Source: Hymenobacter guriensis
Lineage (GTDB): Bacteria > Bacteroidota > Bacteroidia > Cytophagales > Hymenobacteraceae
Assembly (NCBI RefSeq): GCF_015773195.1
Contig: NZ_JADWYK010000007.1
Span: 1 to 64,000 of the forward strand
Length of the DNA: 64,000 bases
Direction of reading: 5' to 3'
Position numbers and translations under genes: made by a program. The notes beneath the pieces are model-generated. The model saw only the letters and a list, made by a program, of their open reading frames with translations, had not been told where the DNA came from and did not search any database. The number at the start of each line of letters is the position of its first letter. Within the stretch, counting starts at the first letter, position 1. Positions 35,801-44,917 of this stretch are shown here, in pieces.

Positions 35801-37111
35801 ATGCACTTGAAACGCACGCTGTTTGCCCTGCTGCTGGCTGCCCTGTGCTTGCCGGCACTGCAGGCAAAATTCGGACTGCTGCCCATACGCCCCCTGGAGG
35901 GCTGGTTTGTGGTGTCGCCGCACCCGGAGTTGTCGTACGAGGCACTGCGCAACAACGAGTACCAGCCCAAGCTGGAAGCCTACCTACAGGACCGCCTGGG
36001 CTTTAGGTCTGCCCTGGTGCGCCTGAATTACCAAGTGGCATACTCTGTATTCGACGTCATTCGGGCCAAGGCGCTAATCCGCGGCTACAACGACGTCCTG
36101 TTTCAGGACTGGCCCATCGACTCCTACTACGGCCGCGACTACGTGGGCGACACTATGATCCGTCAGTGGGTACGCAAGATGAAGGTAGTGCAGGATTCAC
36201 TTACGCAGCGTGGGGTTCTGTTCGTATTTGCTATTGCCCCCAATAAGGCAGCTTACTATCCCGAATACATTCCCGAAGCATGGCGCGGGCCACGAAAAAC
36301 CAGCAATTACTGGAGTACAGTCAGGGAAATGCAGCGGCAAGGCATCCACCTACTCGATTTCTCGGCTTTGTTCCGGCAAAAGAAGGATACCGTCTCCTAT
36401 CCGTTATTTCCGCGGGGCGGCACGCATTGGAGCGGCTACGGCACTACCCTGGCTGCCGATACGCTGCTGCACTACCTGGAGCAGCGCGGCCACTTCGATA
36501 TACCCGACTATCGCGTAAACGGGCGCGACATCGTTGATACCACCCGCGGCTACGACGCCGACATTGCCACCGCCCTGAACCTGATGGTGAAGCCGCAGCC
36601 TTTTCGGATGGCTTACCCACGCCTTGAGTACCTCGACCCCAAACCCGGCCAGAAAAAGCCGAACGTGCTCATCATTGGCGACAGTTTTGTGTGGAGCTTT
36701 ATAGACTTTTATGACTTTTTTCCGCGGCTTTTTGACCCCAAATCGACCTTCTGGTACTACCACCGCCGCGTGGGCTGGCCGGGGCAGGCCCCACTGTTAC
36801 AAAACGTGGGAACCGGCGCCGACGTATCGCGCCTAGACCGTAAAGCGGAACTAGAGCACCGCGACGTGGTGCTGGTGCTCTATGCCGAGTACAACCTCAA
36901 CCAACTCGACCACGGTTTCACCCACCACACATACCCGTTCTACGAACGGCTGTCCTCTACTGATTCGGCACGTGTTGGCGTCATTACGCAGGAAATTCGA
37001 GCCGACTGGGGCCTAATGTCCCGCCTACACCAGGAAGCTATTGCCAGTGGAGAGAATTTTGACACCTACATCCGAGAAAAGGCCCTGAACCGCTTCGAGG
37101 CCGAACAGTAG
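35801..37111 (+). CDS. AlgX/AlgJ-like SGNH acetyltransferase
   Basis: A 436-residue membrane-anchored periplasmic protein: an N-terminal signal anchor (KRTLFALLLAALCLPALQ) then an SGNH-fold domain. IIGDSFVWSF supplies the nucleophilic Ser, and RGGTHWSGYG matches the DHHW-type catalytic block near residue 205. It follows the MBOAT gene by 9 bp, and together they form the two-step acetyl relay known for alginate and related polymers. The order of blocks and length fit AlgX/AlgJ-related proteins; the acceptor glycan cannot be inferred. Confidence 0.88.
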   Translation: MHLKRTLFALLLAALCLPALQAKFGLLPIRPLEGWFVVSPHPELSYEALRNNEYQPKLEAYLQDRLGFRSALVRLNYQVAYSVFDVIRAKALIRGYNDVLFQDWPIDSYYGRDYVGDTMIRQWVRKMKVVQDSLTQRGVLFVFAIAPNKAAYYPEYIPEAWRGPRKTSNYWSTVREMQRQGIHLLDFSALFRQKKDTVSYPLFPRGGTHWSGYGTTLAADTLLHYLEQRGHFDIPDYRVNGRDIVDTTRGYDADIATALNLMVKPQPFRMAYPRLEYLDPKPGQKKPNVLIIGDSFVWSFIDFYDFFPRLFDPKSTFWYYHRRVGWPGQAPLLQNVGTGADVSRLDRKAELEHRDVVLVLYAEYNLNQLDHGFTHHTYPFYERLSSTDSARVGVITQEIRADWGLMSRLHQEAIASGENFDTYIREKALNRFEAEQ

Positions 37112-37174
37112 CCAATGATTGGCCCCTTTCTTGCGGTTGCCGTATGCGTCTTACCTCACTAACGCCTCCGCTTT

Positions 37175-37606
37175 ATGAACATTTGCACCAAAATATTCTG
37201 CGCAGCCCTGCTTCTTTTGAGCTCCACCGGTGCCTTCACCAGTGCTCAGGCGCAGATCAACATCAATATCAATTCCCCCTCCTGGGGCCCGGCAGCACCC
37301 GCCGGCACGCAGTATTACTACATTCCCGACATCGGCGGGTATTATGACCTGCGCGGGCAGCGCTACATCGTGTACCGCAACAACGCTTGGACGCGGGTAA
37401 CGTCGCTCAACGGCTATAATCCGGCTAATTTCCATCCGGTTATCATCGACTACCGCGGCTCCCAGCCCTGGGTACTAATCCGGGACCACCGGGCGAAGTA
37501 CCCGAAAGCTATGCCTCCCGGGCAGGCTAAAAAGTACTATGGGGTTCATCCTGGCAAAGGCAATGGCCACGGGAATGGCAAAAGCCACGGCAAAGGCAAG
37601 CACTAG
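37175..37606 (+). CDS. Secreted Tyr/Trp/Gly-rich protein, paralogue 2
   Basis: A 143-residue exported protein with a signal peptide (cleavage near SAQAQ) and the same motif series as 33147-33947: INININSPSWGP, QYYYIPDIGGYYDL, NFHPV, QPWVLIRDHRAK. The tail is short, Gly/His/Lys-rich (GKGNGHGNGKSHGKGKH) in place of the long Asn/Arg tail of paralogue 1. It lies 63 bp after the SGNH gene and may be cotranscribed with it. Function unknown; periplasmic or outer-membrane. Confidence 0.8.
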   Translation: MNICTKIFCAALLLLSSTGAFTSAQAQINININSPSWGPAAPAGTQYYYIPDIGGYYDLRGQRYIVYRNNAWTRVTSLNGYNPANFHPVIIDYRGSQPWVLIRDHRAKYPKAMPPGQAKKYYGVHPGKGNGHGNGKSHGKGKH

Positions 37607-37630
37607 CCGTAGAGAATTCAGAAATTTGCT

Positions 37631-37672
37631 AAGCCAGCGGGCCGCTTCTTGCAGCCGGCTGGCTTTTGCTTT
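37631..37672 (+). terminator. Terminator after paralogue 2
   Basis: AAGCCAGCGGGC pairs imperfectly with GCCGGCTGGCTTTT, followed by GCTTTTT. Confidence 0.65.
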
Positions 37673-37830
37673 TTACAGGGTATGGCCGAGCAGCTGCTAA
37701 TGCCAGCCAGAGGATGTCCATAACGCCTTCTGTATCCGGCAATACTATCTAAATCAACGAACTAGAATAGGATGTATTTCGTATCTGCACCGGATGGCCG
37801 CCAGTTACGAAGGCCCGTTACTCATTTGAT

Positions 37831-38073
37831 ATGCCTGAAACTTACGCTCCTGCGCTTCGGCCCTTGGCGCCTTCCTTACCGCCTCAGCTAAGTGTAGGCT
37901 GCGGCTACCAACTGGTGTACCGGGTGCCGGGTACGTCGGCCGAGTTCAGCTTTTACGGCATAGTAGCCGGGCTGCTTCAGCGTGAAGCCAGAGAGTATTT
38001 GTCGCTCGAAGCCGGCCAGGAACTCCCGCTGGCCTGGCTGGTAGCCGTGAACGGCCAGCGCCTGGCGGCCTAG
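37831..38073 (+). CDS. Rof-like small protein
   Basis: An 80-residue cytoplasmic protein. YQLVYRVPGTSAEFSFYGIV and EYLSLEAGQELPLAWLVAVN align in order with the adjacent Rof-like frame at 38120-38372 (CTLTYRTEPDTPPSTYQGII, EYLRLQDGFELRLDALVAVD). The N-terminal motif PISCSFYDELEA of Rho-binding antiterminators is missing, replaced by a Pro-rich lead. It looks like a diverged tandem copy. Rof proteins bind Rho and reduce termination; whether this copy still does is doubtful. Confidence 0.6.
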   Translation: MPETYAPALRPLAPSLPPQLSVGCGYQLVYRVPGTSAEFSFYGIVAGLLQREAREYLSLEAGQELPLAWLVAVNGQRLAA

Positions 38074-38119
38074 CTGCAACCCCGCCACGCTTATCCTCCC
38101 GCTCTTTATTTCGTTTACT

Positions 38120-38372
38120 ATGCCTGCCCCTGCCTATACGCCCATCAGCTACTCGTTCTATGATGAGCTGGAAGCCCGCGCCACCAGCCAGCCAGCCCTG
38201 CACCCTCACCTACCGCACCGAGCCCGACACTCCGCCCAGCACCTACCAGGGTATTATCCAGGACCTGTTCATTCAGGATAAAGTTGAATACCTGCGCCTG
38301 CAGGACGGCTTCGAGCTGCGACTTGATGCACTGGTAGCCGTGGATGACAAAGAGCTGCGGAACTACTGCTGA
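38120..38372 (+). pseudogene. Rho-binding antiterminator-like gene, frameshifted
   Basis: The frame from ATG 38120 reads YTPISYSFYDELEARATSQ, a good match to the start of Bacteroidota Rof-like proteins, then loses homology. A second frame supplies the rest (PCTLTYRTEPDTPP, EYLRLQDGFELRLDALVAVD). The break is at three tandem CCAG units (38184-38195); two units would join both halves exactly into one protein of about 82 residues. It is a pseudogene, a slippage-switched gene or an assembly slip. Confidence 0.7.
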
Positions 38373-38708
38373 ATAGTTGAATGACTTGTTAACACTTTGC
38401 CTTGACAGAAAATCCTGATAAATCCGCGGTTTAAATTTCCGCGCTTTGGGGGAAGCGAGAGCGGAGAATAAGGTTGCGGCCTTATAGTATTAACTTTAAG
38501 ATAGCCTGCCGAAACTGTCAAACTTTGAAAACACTAAAATCATCACCTGCTCCAGTCATGCGCAAGGGCCCGTAGCGACACCTAACCCAGCAATGGTTGC
38601 TGCATTTGCGCATATTGAGCGACTTAAGCAGGGACATTGGGGTACAGATAGTCGCACTTCGGGCATATATGAATGGTCTGAAACATCGAACAAAACAATA
38701 TCGACACA
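38373..38708. other. Non-coding gap left of the AT-rich gene
   Basis: No gene is supported here. The GC content falls toward the right. It contains the short near-copy of the asnS 3' end listed separately. Confidence 0.4.
38438..38457. repeat. Near-copy of asnS 3' end (left att-like repeat)
   Basis: TCCGCGCTTTGGGGGAAGCG matches 40780-40799 (TCCGCGCTTTTCGGGAAGCG), inside the asnS 3' end, at 18 of 20 bases in the same orientation. The AT-rich acyltransferase lies between the two copies. Confidence 0.55.
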
Positions 38709-40624
38709 TTATTTTACCAATCTTCGTCGCTTTTTTCTTAATTTAAAAAACTTTATTACTCTTGGATTTGACATGACCTTATTTACAATTAAATCTGCCC
38801 CATATTTAGTAACATGATTTGTATCCCACATATATGGAATATAGTTATCTGATAAAACAGGAAAATTTTTCACATTAATTACTTTTATATAAGATTCGCC
38901 TAACTTATTTTGCAAATAATTATCCATTTTCACAGCGTATTGATCCAGAAAACGCACATTCATTTGGCTATTGTTTTCATAATTCCATGCAGCAATATTA
39001 GCATAGGGTATAGTATACCTTTCGGTTTGGCCAATAATAATAGAGCTTATACCATAGCTTTTAAGATATTTTATAGTTTCTCGTAAATTATAATACACAC
39101 TATCTTTAGGTATATTTGTATATCCCGACCAACTTGCACTCAAAATAACACCATCTATTTTATTTGCGTTTTTAGGAATGAAATTATAGAACGTATTATT
39201 CATCAATTCTTTTACCATCGGCTCATTATGGCGGAATTTTTTGATTAATGGAGGTGTTGACCCAGCAGTTGCTTGCAATATATTAATATTATATTCAGAA
39301 ACTCGCTCTTGCAATGACTGAGACAGTTGAGCCATATGACTATCGCCAATTATCAAAATGTTTTTTTTGTTTTTATCAAACTGCAGACATGATGTTTCAT
39401 TAAAATCCTCAATATTGTTAACCATGCAAATATCTTTATTGAAATGATTATAAAGTTCTTTTTTGTGAATTTTTTTGTAATTAGCAATCATTAATGTTTT
39501 TGAATCAAACAAAAGTGTATTCAGAGGAATATAACTCAGCATAACCGTTAAAAAAAGTATCACAGCCATTGACATAACGACTGACTTATTGTTAAATGAA
39601 AATGATTCAATATATCGAAATGATAGAAATGCCAATACAAATGACAAAGCAATTAACAAAGCAACTATCTGCCAGGACTCTTGAATTCCATAATAGGCAG
39701 CAATAACATATATAGGCCAATGCCATAAATAAAGCGAATAAGATATCTTTCCCACAAATTGGACAAAGCAATTTTTAACGATTGCAAATTTGTTATAGTT
39801 AGCACTTATAATAAAAAAGGTAGCTATAACAGGAATTAAAGTATAATATCCCGGCCAAAGGATCGTTGTTTTTAAAAATACAAAGCATGTAAATATTAAA
39901 ACATAACCAAATACAGCAAAATATTTTCTGAATTTCTCTGACATTTCAACATTTACATCTTCCTCTAAAAGAAAAGCAAATCCACCAAAAAGCATTTCCC
40001 ATGATCTTGTTGGCAACAAATAGAAAGATGCTGTTGGGTCAATTTCACTGATTAATATAGAAGAAATGTATGAAATTAAAACAATAAAAAGGAAGGAATA
40101 CAGATATTTTCCTTTTGATCTAACATTATTTTTGATAAAAATTAATAAAAATGGATAAATTAAATAGAATTGCCATTCTATTGACAAAGACCATGTATGT
40201 AAAAACACGTTGCTTTCCGACGATGGAGCGAAATAGTTTAAATTTTTCCAAAAGAATATATTAGATAAAAACACAACAGAAGAAGAAGCATTTTTCTCAT
40301 TAGCAATAAAATCTTCTGGAAAATATAAAAAAAACAGGAAAAAGTAATGCAAAATATCAAAAATATAAGAGCTGGTACAATTCGCCTTAATCGTTTATAA
40401 AAATAATCTTTATATGAAAAAACATTATTATCAATTGACATAATCAGAATCCTACTCATCAAGTATCCTGAAATAACAAAAAATATATCAACTCCAGAAA
40501 ATCCTCCAGAAAATAAATCTACTTTATAATGATAAAGAATAACCCCAAGAACAGCAATTGCCCTTAGAGCATTAATATCGTATCTGAAACTTGCTGGCAT
40601 TTTTTCGAAATTAGTCATGATCAT
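38709..40624 (-). pseudogene. OafA-type acyltransferase, frameshifted in a T-run
   Basis: The 5' frame (to ATG 40624) encodes the acyltransferase-3 start: FRYDINALRAIAVLGVILYH (catalytic-type His) and GVDIFFVISGYLMSRIL. The frame breaks at eight Ts on the coding strand (40327-40334); one more T would join it to the downstream frame, which carries TWSLSIEWQFYLIYP, further helices and a C-terminal SGNH domain (ILIIGDSHMAQLSQSL, then WDTNHVTKYGADL). The joined protein would be about 635 residues, the normal size of OafA/YrhL-SGNH enzymes that acetylate surface glycans. The gene is far more AT-rich than everything around it, indicating transfer. It is a switchable gene, a pseudogene or a homopolymer sequencing error. 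Confidence 0.8.
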
Positions 40625-40772
40625 AAAGGCGATGTGGCCTTCACTATTATGGAGGTAACCAGACTTAGCTTAGCAGATGTTTGATGTTCAAATAAATGAT
40701 CCTTCTCGTGCCGTGGGAAGGTAATGATGGCCCAAATGGGCTTCCCAGCGCTCTGTATCTACAAATTGTCTC

Positions 40773-42191
40773 TCAAAACTCCGCGCTTTTCGGGAAGCGG
40801 GGGAAGGGAATTACGTCGCGGATGTTGGCCATGCCGGTGATAAACAGGATGAGCCGCTCGAAGCCCAGGCCGAAGCCGGCGTGCGGGGCCGAGCCGAAGC
40901 GGCGCGTATCGAGGTACCACCAGAGGTCCTCCTCAGGCACATGCATTTCCTGCATGCGCTGCTGCAGCTTCTGCAGGTCGTCCTCGCGCTGGGAGCCGCC
41001 GATGATTTCGCCGATGCCAGGAAACAGCACGTCCATGGCGCGCACCGTGCGGCCATCCTCGTCCAGCTTCATGTAGAACGCCTTGATATCCTTGGGGTAG
41101 TTGGTGAGGATAACCGGCTTCTTGAAGTGCTTCTCTACCAGGTACCGCTCGTGCTCCGACTGCAGGTCGGTGCCCCAGTCCACCGGGAATTCAAACTTTT
41201 GCTTCGCGCTTTTTAGGATTTCTACGGCTTCGGTGTAGGTGAGGCGCTGGAAGTCGTTGTCTACCACAAACTTCAGGCGGCTGAGCAGTTCCTTGTCGTA
41301 CTGGTCGTTGAGGAACTGCAGGTCGTCGGGGCAGTGCTCCAGGGCATAGCGCACCAGGCTCTTGAGAAAGTCCTCGGCCAGGTCCATGTTATCCTGCAGA
41401 TCAAAGAAAGCCACTTCGGGCTCAATCATCCAGAACTCGGCCAGGTGACGGGCCGTGTTGGAGTTTTCGGCCCGGAACGTGGGCCCGAAGGTGTACACCT
41501 TGCCCAGGGCCATAGCCGCCACCTCGCCTTCGAGCTGGCCCGACACGGTGAGGTTGGTGGCCTTGCCGAAAAAATCCTGGCTATAATCCACCGCGCCCGC
41601 CTCGTTCAGGGGCGGCTTGGTGTCGGAAAGCGTGGTCACGCGGAACATCTGGCCGGCCCCCTCGGCATCGGAGCCGGTGATGATGGGCGTGTGGATGTAG
41701 AAGTAGCCGTGGCTGTTGAAGTACTGGTGCACCGCAAACGACATGGCGTGCCGGATGCGCAGCACCGCCCCAAACGTGTTAGTGCGGGGGCGCAAGTGAG
41801 CAATTTTGCGCAGTTCTTCTAAAGAAATGCCTTTTTGGTCTTTGGGACGCTTCTGCAGCGGATAAGATTCTTGGTCGGCGGTGCCATACACCGTAATTTC
41901 CTCAGCTTGGATTTCCACCGACTGGCCCTTGCCCTGGCTGGCCACCAGTTTGCCGCGCACGGCCACGGCCGCCCCGTTGTCTACGCCATCGGCTTTGAGC
42001 TTTTCCTCCGGGAACAACTCGGCGTTGGCTACCACCTGAATGGAGTTAAAGCCGGAGCCGTCGTTCACGGAGATAAACTGCACGTATTTGTTGCCGCGGC
42101 GGGTGCGTACCCAGCCTTTCACCAGCACTTCGCGGTCCAGCTCGGTGCTGCGGAGCAGGTCCTGCACGCTGGTTCTTCGGAGGTCGGACAT
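40773..42191 (-). CDS. asnS: Asparagine-tRNA ligase
   Basis: A class II aminoacyl-tRNA synthetase of 472 residues from ATG 42191. It has the N-terminal OB anticodon-binding domain ([20 protein letters not shown]), motif 2 ([20 protein letters not shown]) and motif 3 ([20 protein letters not shown]). The end [10 protein letters not shown] is normal. A perfect -7 box precedes it. The 3' end is partly duplicated at 38438, 2.3 kb away. Confidence 0.96.
   Translation of the reverse strand: MSDLRRTSVQDLLRSTELDREVLVKGWVRTRRGNKYVQFISVNDGSGFNSIQVVANAELFPEEKLKADGVDNGAAVAVRGKLVASQGKGQSVEIQAEEITVYGTADQESYPLQKRPKDQKGISLEELRKIAHLRPRTNTFGAVLRIRHAMSFAVHQYFNSHGYFYIHTPIITGSDAEGAGQMFRVTTLSDTKPPLNEAGAVDYSQDFFGKATNLTVSGQLEGEVAAMALGKVYTFGPTFRAENSNTARHLAEFWMIEPEVAFFDLQDNMDLAEDFLKSLVRYALEHCPDDLQFLNDQYDKELLSRLKFVVDNDFQRLTYTEAVEILKSAKQKFEFPVDWGTDLQSEHERYLVEKHFKKPVILTNYPKDIKAFYMKLDEDGRTVRAMDVLFPGIGEIIGGSQREDDLQKLQQRMQEMHVPEEDLWWYLDTRRFGSAPHAGFGLGFERLILFITGMANIRDVIPFPRFPKSAEF
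40780..40799. repeat. asnS 3' end copy (right att-like repeat)
   Basis: This 20-bp segment, encoding the end of AsnS, is the partner of 38438-38457. No integrase gene lies between them. Confidence 0.55.
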
Positions 42192-42227
42192 TGGGATAGT
42201 ATGTTCTGCGAAAGAAAGAATTGACTG

Positions 42228-42235
42228 CAAAGGTA
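42228..42235 (-). promoter_or_regulatory. -7 box for asnS
   Basis: TACCTTTG on the minus strand, a perfect TAnnTTTG match, 36 bp upstream of the asnS ATG. Confidence 0.5.
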
Positions 42236-42422
42236 GAAGTTTTGCAAGGCGTACGGCCCTTTCTCATGCTGCCAAGCCACACGTGCGACCCTTCCCGGTC
42301 TAAAAGCGTCTTTTTCGCAGCCGGGGCTTAACCGGGCGCGGGCTTTCCGTTTCGCTCAGGATGGCAGGTACTCTTGCCCGGACACCCCAACATTTTCCCT
42401 TCAACTCAAGTACAGAAAGGGC

Positions 42423-42430
42423 TACATTTG
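42423..42430 (+). promoter_or_regulatory. -7 box for rpoN
   Basis: TACATTTG is a perfect TAnnTTTG match 48 bp upstream of the rpoN ATG. Confidence 0.45.
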
Positions 42431-42478
42431 GCTTAATTCCCTCGTTTATTTCCAGCGAGGCGCACGCGTTTTCTGAGT

Positions 42479-44065
42479 ATGCAACGACTCGACATGAAGC
42501 AGCTTCTCCAGCAGAAGCTCTCCCCCCAACAGATTCAATTCATTAAGCTGCTGCAGATTCCGACGGCGGAGCTGGAGGCGCGCATCAAGGAAGAGCTGGA
42601 AGTGAACCCTGCTCTGGAGGAAGGCGACGACCAGGACGAGGAGTTTGATGACCAGGAGCGCGACGACGACTCGGACGACGAGGACTTCGACAACGACCCC
42701 GATGCCGAGTTCGACAGCGACAACAGCACGCTGGATGAGGATTTCAACGAGCCCGCCGACGAGCAGCCCGAGGTAGAACTCCCCATACCGGAAGCCTCCG
42801 AACCCGAGGAGCGCCAGAGCGACAACGACGACCTGGATTTGAGCGACTACCTCAACGACGACGAAATAGCCGGCTATAAAATGCAGGGCGACGGCCCCGG
42901 CGAGGACGAAGACGACCGGGAAATGCCCCTGGCCGATACCAGCGGCTCCCTTATCGACTCTCTGCTCGACCAGCTGGGCTTTGCCAGTCTCGATGAAAAA
43001 CAGGAAGCCATTGGCCGCCAGCTGATCGGCTCCATTGATGGCGACGGGTACATTCGCCGCGACCTGTCGGCCATTGCCAACGACCTGGCTTTCTCGCAGA
43101 ACCTGGAAGCCTCGGTGCCCGAGATTGAAGCCGTGCTGCGCGTGATTCAGCGCTTCGACCCGGCCGGCATCGGGGCGCGCGACCTGCAGGAATGCCTGTT
43201 GCTGCAGCTGGAGCGCCGCCACCAGGACGACCCCGATGTGGAGCACGCTGAGCGCATCATCACCGACACGTTTGAGGAGTTCACCAAAAAGCACTACTCC
43301 CGCATTCAGCAGAAGCTGGATCTGGAAGACGACGAGCTGAAGGATGCCATAGCACTGATTCTGAAGCTCAACCCCAAGCCCGGCGGTACCGGCCCGGTGG
43401 GCCTGGGCAAAGTGCAGTACATCATTCCCGACTTCATTCTGACCAACGACAACGGCCAGTTGAACCTGACCCTGAACGCCCGCAACGCGCCCGAGCTGCG
43501 CGTATCGCCGGCGTACACGGAAATGTTTCAGGCCTACGACAAGGCCTCGAAAAAGGACGCCAAGATGAAGGAAGCCGTGACTTTTGTGAAGCAGAAGCTG
43601 GACTCGGCCAAGTGGTTTATCGACGCCATCCGGCAGCGCCAGAACACCCTCCTGCGCACCATGGACTCAATAGTGCGCTACCAGCACGACTTCTTCGTGG
43701 AAGGCGACGAAAGCAAGCTGCGCCCCATGATCCTGAAGGATATTGCCCAGGAAATCGGGATGGATATTTCGACGGTCAGCCGGGTGGCCAACTCCAAAGC
43801 CGTGCAGACCGAGTTCGGCATTTACCCGCTCAAGTACTTCTTCTCCGAAGGTATTGCCACCGACTCAGGCGAGGACGCGTCGAGCCGGGAAGTCAAGCAT
43901 ATTCTAAAGGAAATTATTGAGGGCGAAAGCAAGTCCCGCCCCCTGTCCGACGACAAGCTGGAAAAGATGCTGAACGCCCGCGGCTACAACATTGCCCGCC
44001 GCACCGTAGCCAAGTATCGGGAGCAGCTCAACATTCCGGTAGCGCGCCTGCGGAAGGAGCTGTAA
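42479..44065 (+). CDS. rpoN: RNA polymerase sigma-54 factor
   Basis: RpoN (528 residues) directs polymerase to -24/-12 promoters together with AAA+ activators. Region I (MKQLLQQKLSPQQIQFIKLL, then AELEARIKEELEVNPALEE) is intact. Region II is expanded and extremely acidic (about residues 42-160: EEGDDQDEEFDDQERDDDSD). The core-binding part and HTH (DISTVSRVANSKAVQTEFGI) lead to the RpoN box ARRTVAKYRE at the C-terminus. The next gene follows 4 bp later. No sigma-54 activator is in this window. Confidence 0.95.
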   Translation: MQRLDMKQLLQQKLSPQQIQFIKLLQIPTAELEARIKEELEVNPALEEGDDQDEEFDDQERDDDSDDEDFDNDPDAEFDSDNSTLDEDFNEPADEQPEVELPIPEASEPEERQSDNDDLDLSDYLNDDEIAGYKMQGDGPGEDEDDREMPLADTSGSLIDSLLDQLGFASLDEKQEAIGRQLIGSIDGDGYIRRDLSAIANDLAFSQNLEASVPEIEAVLRVIQRFDPAGIGARDLQECLLLQLERRHQDDPDVEHAERIITDTFEEFTKKHYSRIQQKLDLEDDELKDAIALILKLNPKPGGTGPVGLGKVQYIIPDFILTNDNGQLNLTLNARNAPELRVSPAYTEMFQAYDKASKKDAKMKEAVTFVKQKLDSAKWFIDAIRQRQNTLLRTMDSIVRYQHDFFVEGDESKLRPMILKDIAQEIGMDISTVSRVANSKAVQTEFGIYPLKYFFSEGIATDSGEDASSREVKHILKEIIEGESKSRPLSDDKLEKMLNARGYNIARRTVAKYREQLNIPVARLRKEL

Positions 44066-44069
44066 GGCT

Positions 44070-44765
44070 ATGAAGGATGAGGAACCGCCTGTAGGCGAAG
44101 CGCAGGCTGACGACCGCCAAACGGTAGCGCCGGCCAAGTCTGCCAGTTTGTATTCCCTCTCCTTTATCGCGCACTTTTTATCCGTCGCCTTTCACCCGCT
44201 GCTGGTTCCAACCTACCTGGTGCTGTGGCTGGTGCATAGAATGCCCGCCGAGCAGCTGCCCCGGCCGTGGTTTACCGTGGCCCTGACGGCCGGTCTTACC
44301 TTTGGAGTGCCGGCGCTGGGCACTGCGCTGCTATATGCCTTTGGCCGCGTTAGTTCTTTGCAGTTGGGGGAGCGGCGGCAGCGCTACAGCCCCCTGCTGC
44401 TGGCGGCTCTAAGCTTCGGCGCCGCGGCGTATCTGGTGCCGCAGCTGACGGGTACGCCCCCACAGCTGGCGCTGCTGCTTGCGGGTATGGCTCTGGCCGT
44501 GACGCTCACGTTCCTCATTACCTTCTGGTGGAAAATCAGTGCGCACGGCGTAGGTATGGGCGGTGCCCTGGCCATGCTGCTGGTGCTTTGGGGGCAGCAT
44601 CCTGCTCTCCCGGCTACCTGCCTGAGCTTGTCCGCCGGCCTGGTGCTGGCTGCGGCCGTGGCCTGGGCGCGGTTAATTTTGCGGGCTCATACCAAAGCGC
44701 AGGTTGCGGCGGGCCTGCTGTTGGGGCTCGCCGCTGGCCTGGGGCTGATACTGCTGGGCGGGTAG
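44070..44765 (+). CDS. PAP2-like membrane protein
   Basis: 231 residues, with about six membrane helices after a 30-residue polar lead. WWKISAHGVGMGGALAMLLV and ARLILRAHTKAQVAAGLLLG keep the spacing of the PAP2 phosphatase motifs, with His in each, but the usual Ser-Gly-His and Arg context is degenerate. It may be a lipid-phosphate phosphatase or a non-catalytic relative. It follows rpoN by 4 bp, so cotranscription is likely; a functional link is not evident. Confidence 0.65.
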   Translation: MKDEEPPVGEAQADDRQTVAPAKSASLYSLSFIAHFLSVAFHPLLVPTYLVLWLVHRMPAEQLPRPWFTVALTAGLTFGVPALGTALLYAFGRVSSLQLGERRQRYSPLLLAALSFGAAAYLVPQLTGTPPQLALLLAGMALAVTLTFLITFWWKISAHGVGMGGALAMLLVLWGQHPALPATCLSLSAGLVLAAAVAWARLILRAHTKAQVAAGLLLGLAAGLGLILLGG

Positions 44766-44868
44766 CTTTCGTTGCCGATATAACCGGTCAACGGGCCGGC
44801 TCCCAGCTTTATGCTCTGATCCACAGGGAATAGGATAAGAGCAGAAGCTGATAGCAGCTACAAAAGCA

Positions 44869-44876
44869 TATCTTTG
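44869..44876 (+). promoter_or_regulatory. -7 box for the small exported protein gene
   Basis: TATCTTTG is a perfect TAnnTTTG match 41 bp upstream of ATG 44918. Confidence 0.5.
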
Positions 44877-44917
44877 TAGACTACGGTTATTTCCTTGTAC
44901 GTTTCCGCGTCTTTGAT

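Noticed and set aside
38518..38817. Small frames on both strands left of the AT-rich gene
   Set aside because: No signal, motif or promoter, and they overlap the acyltransferase end or empty spacer.
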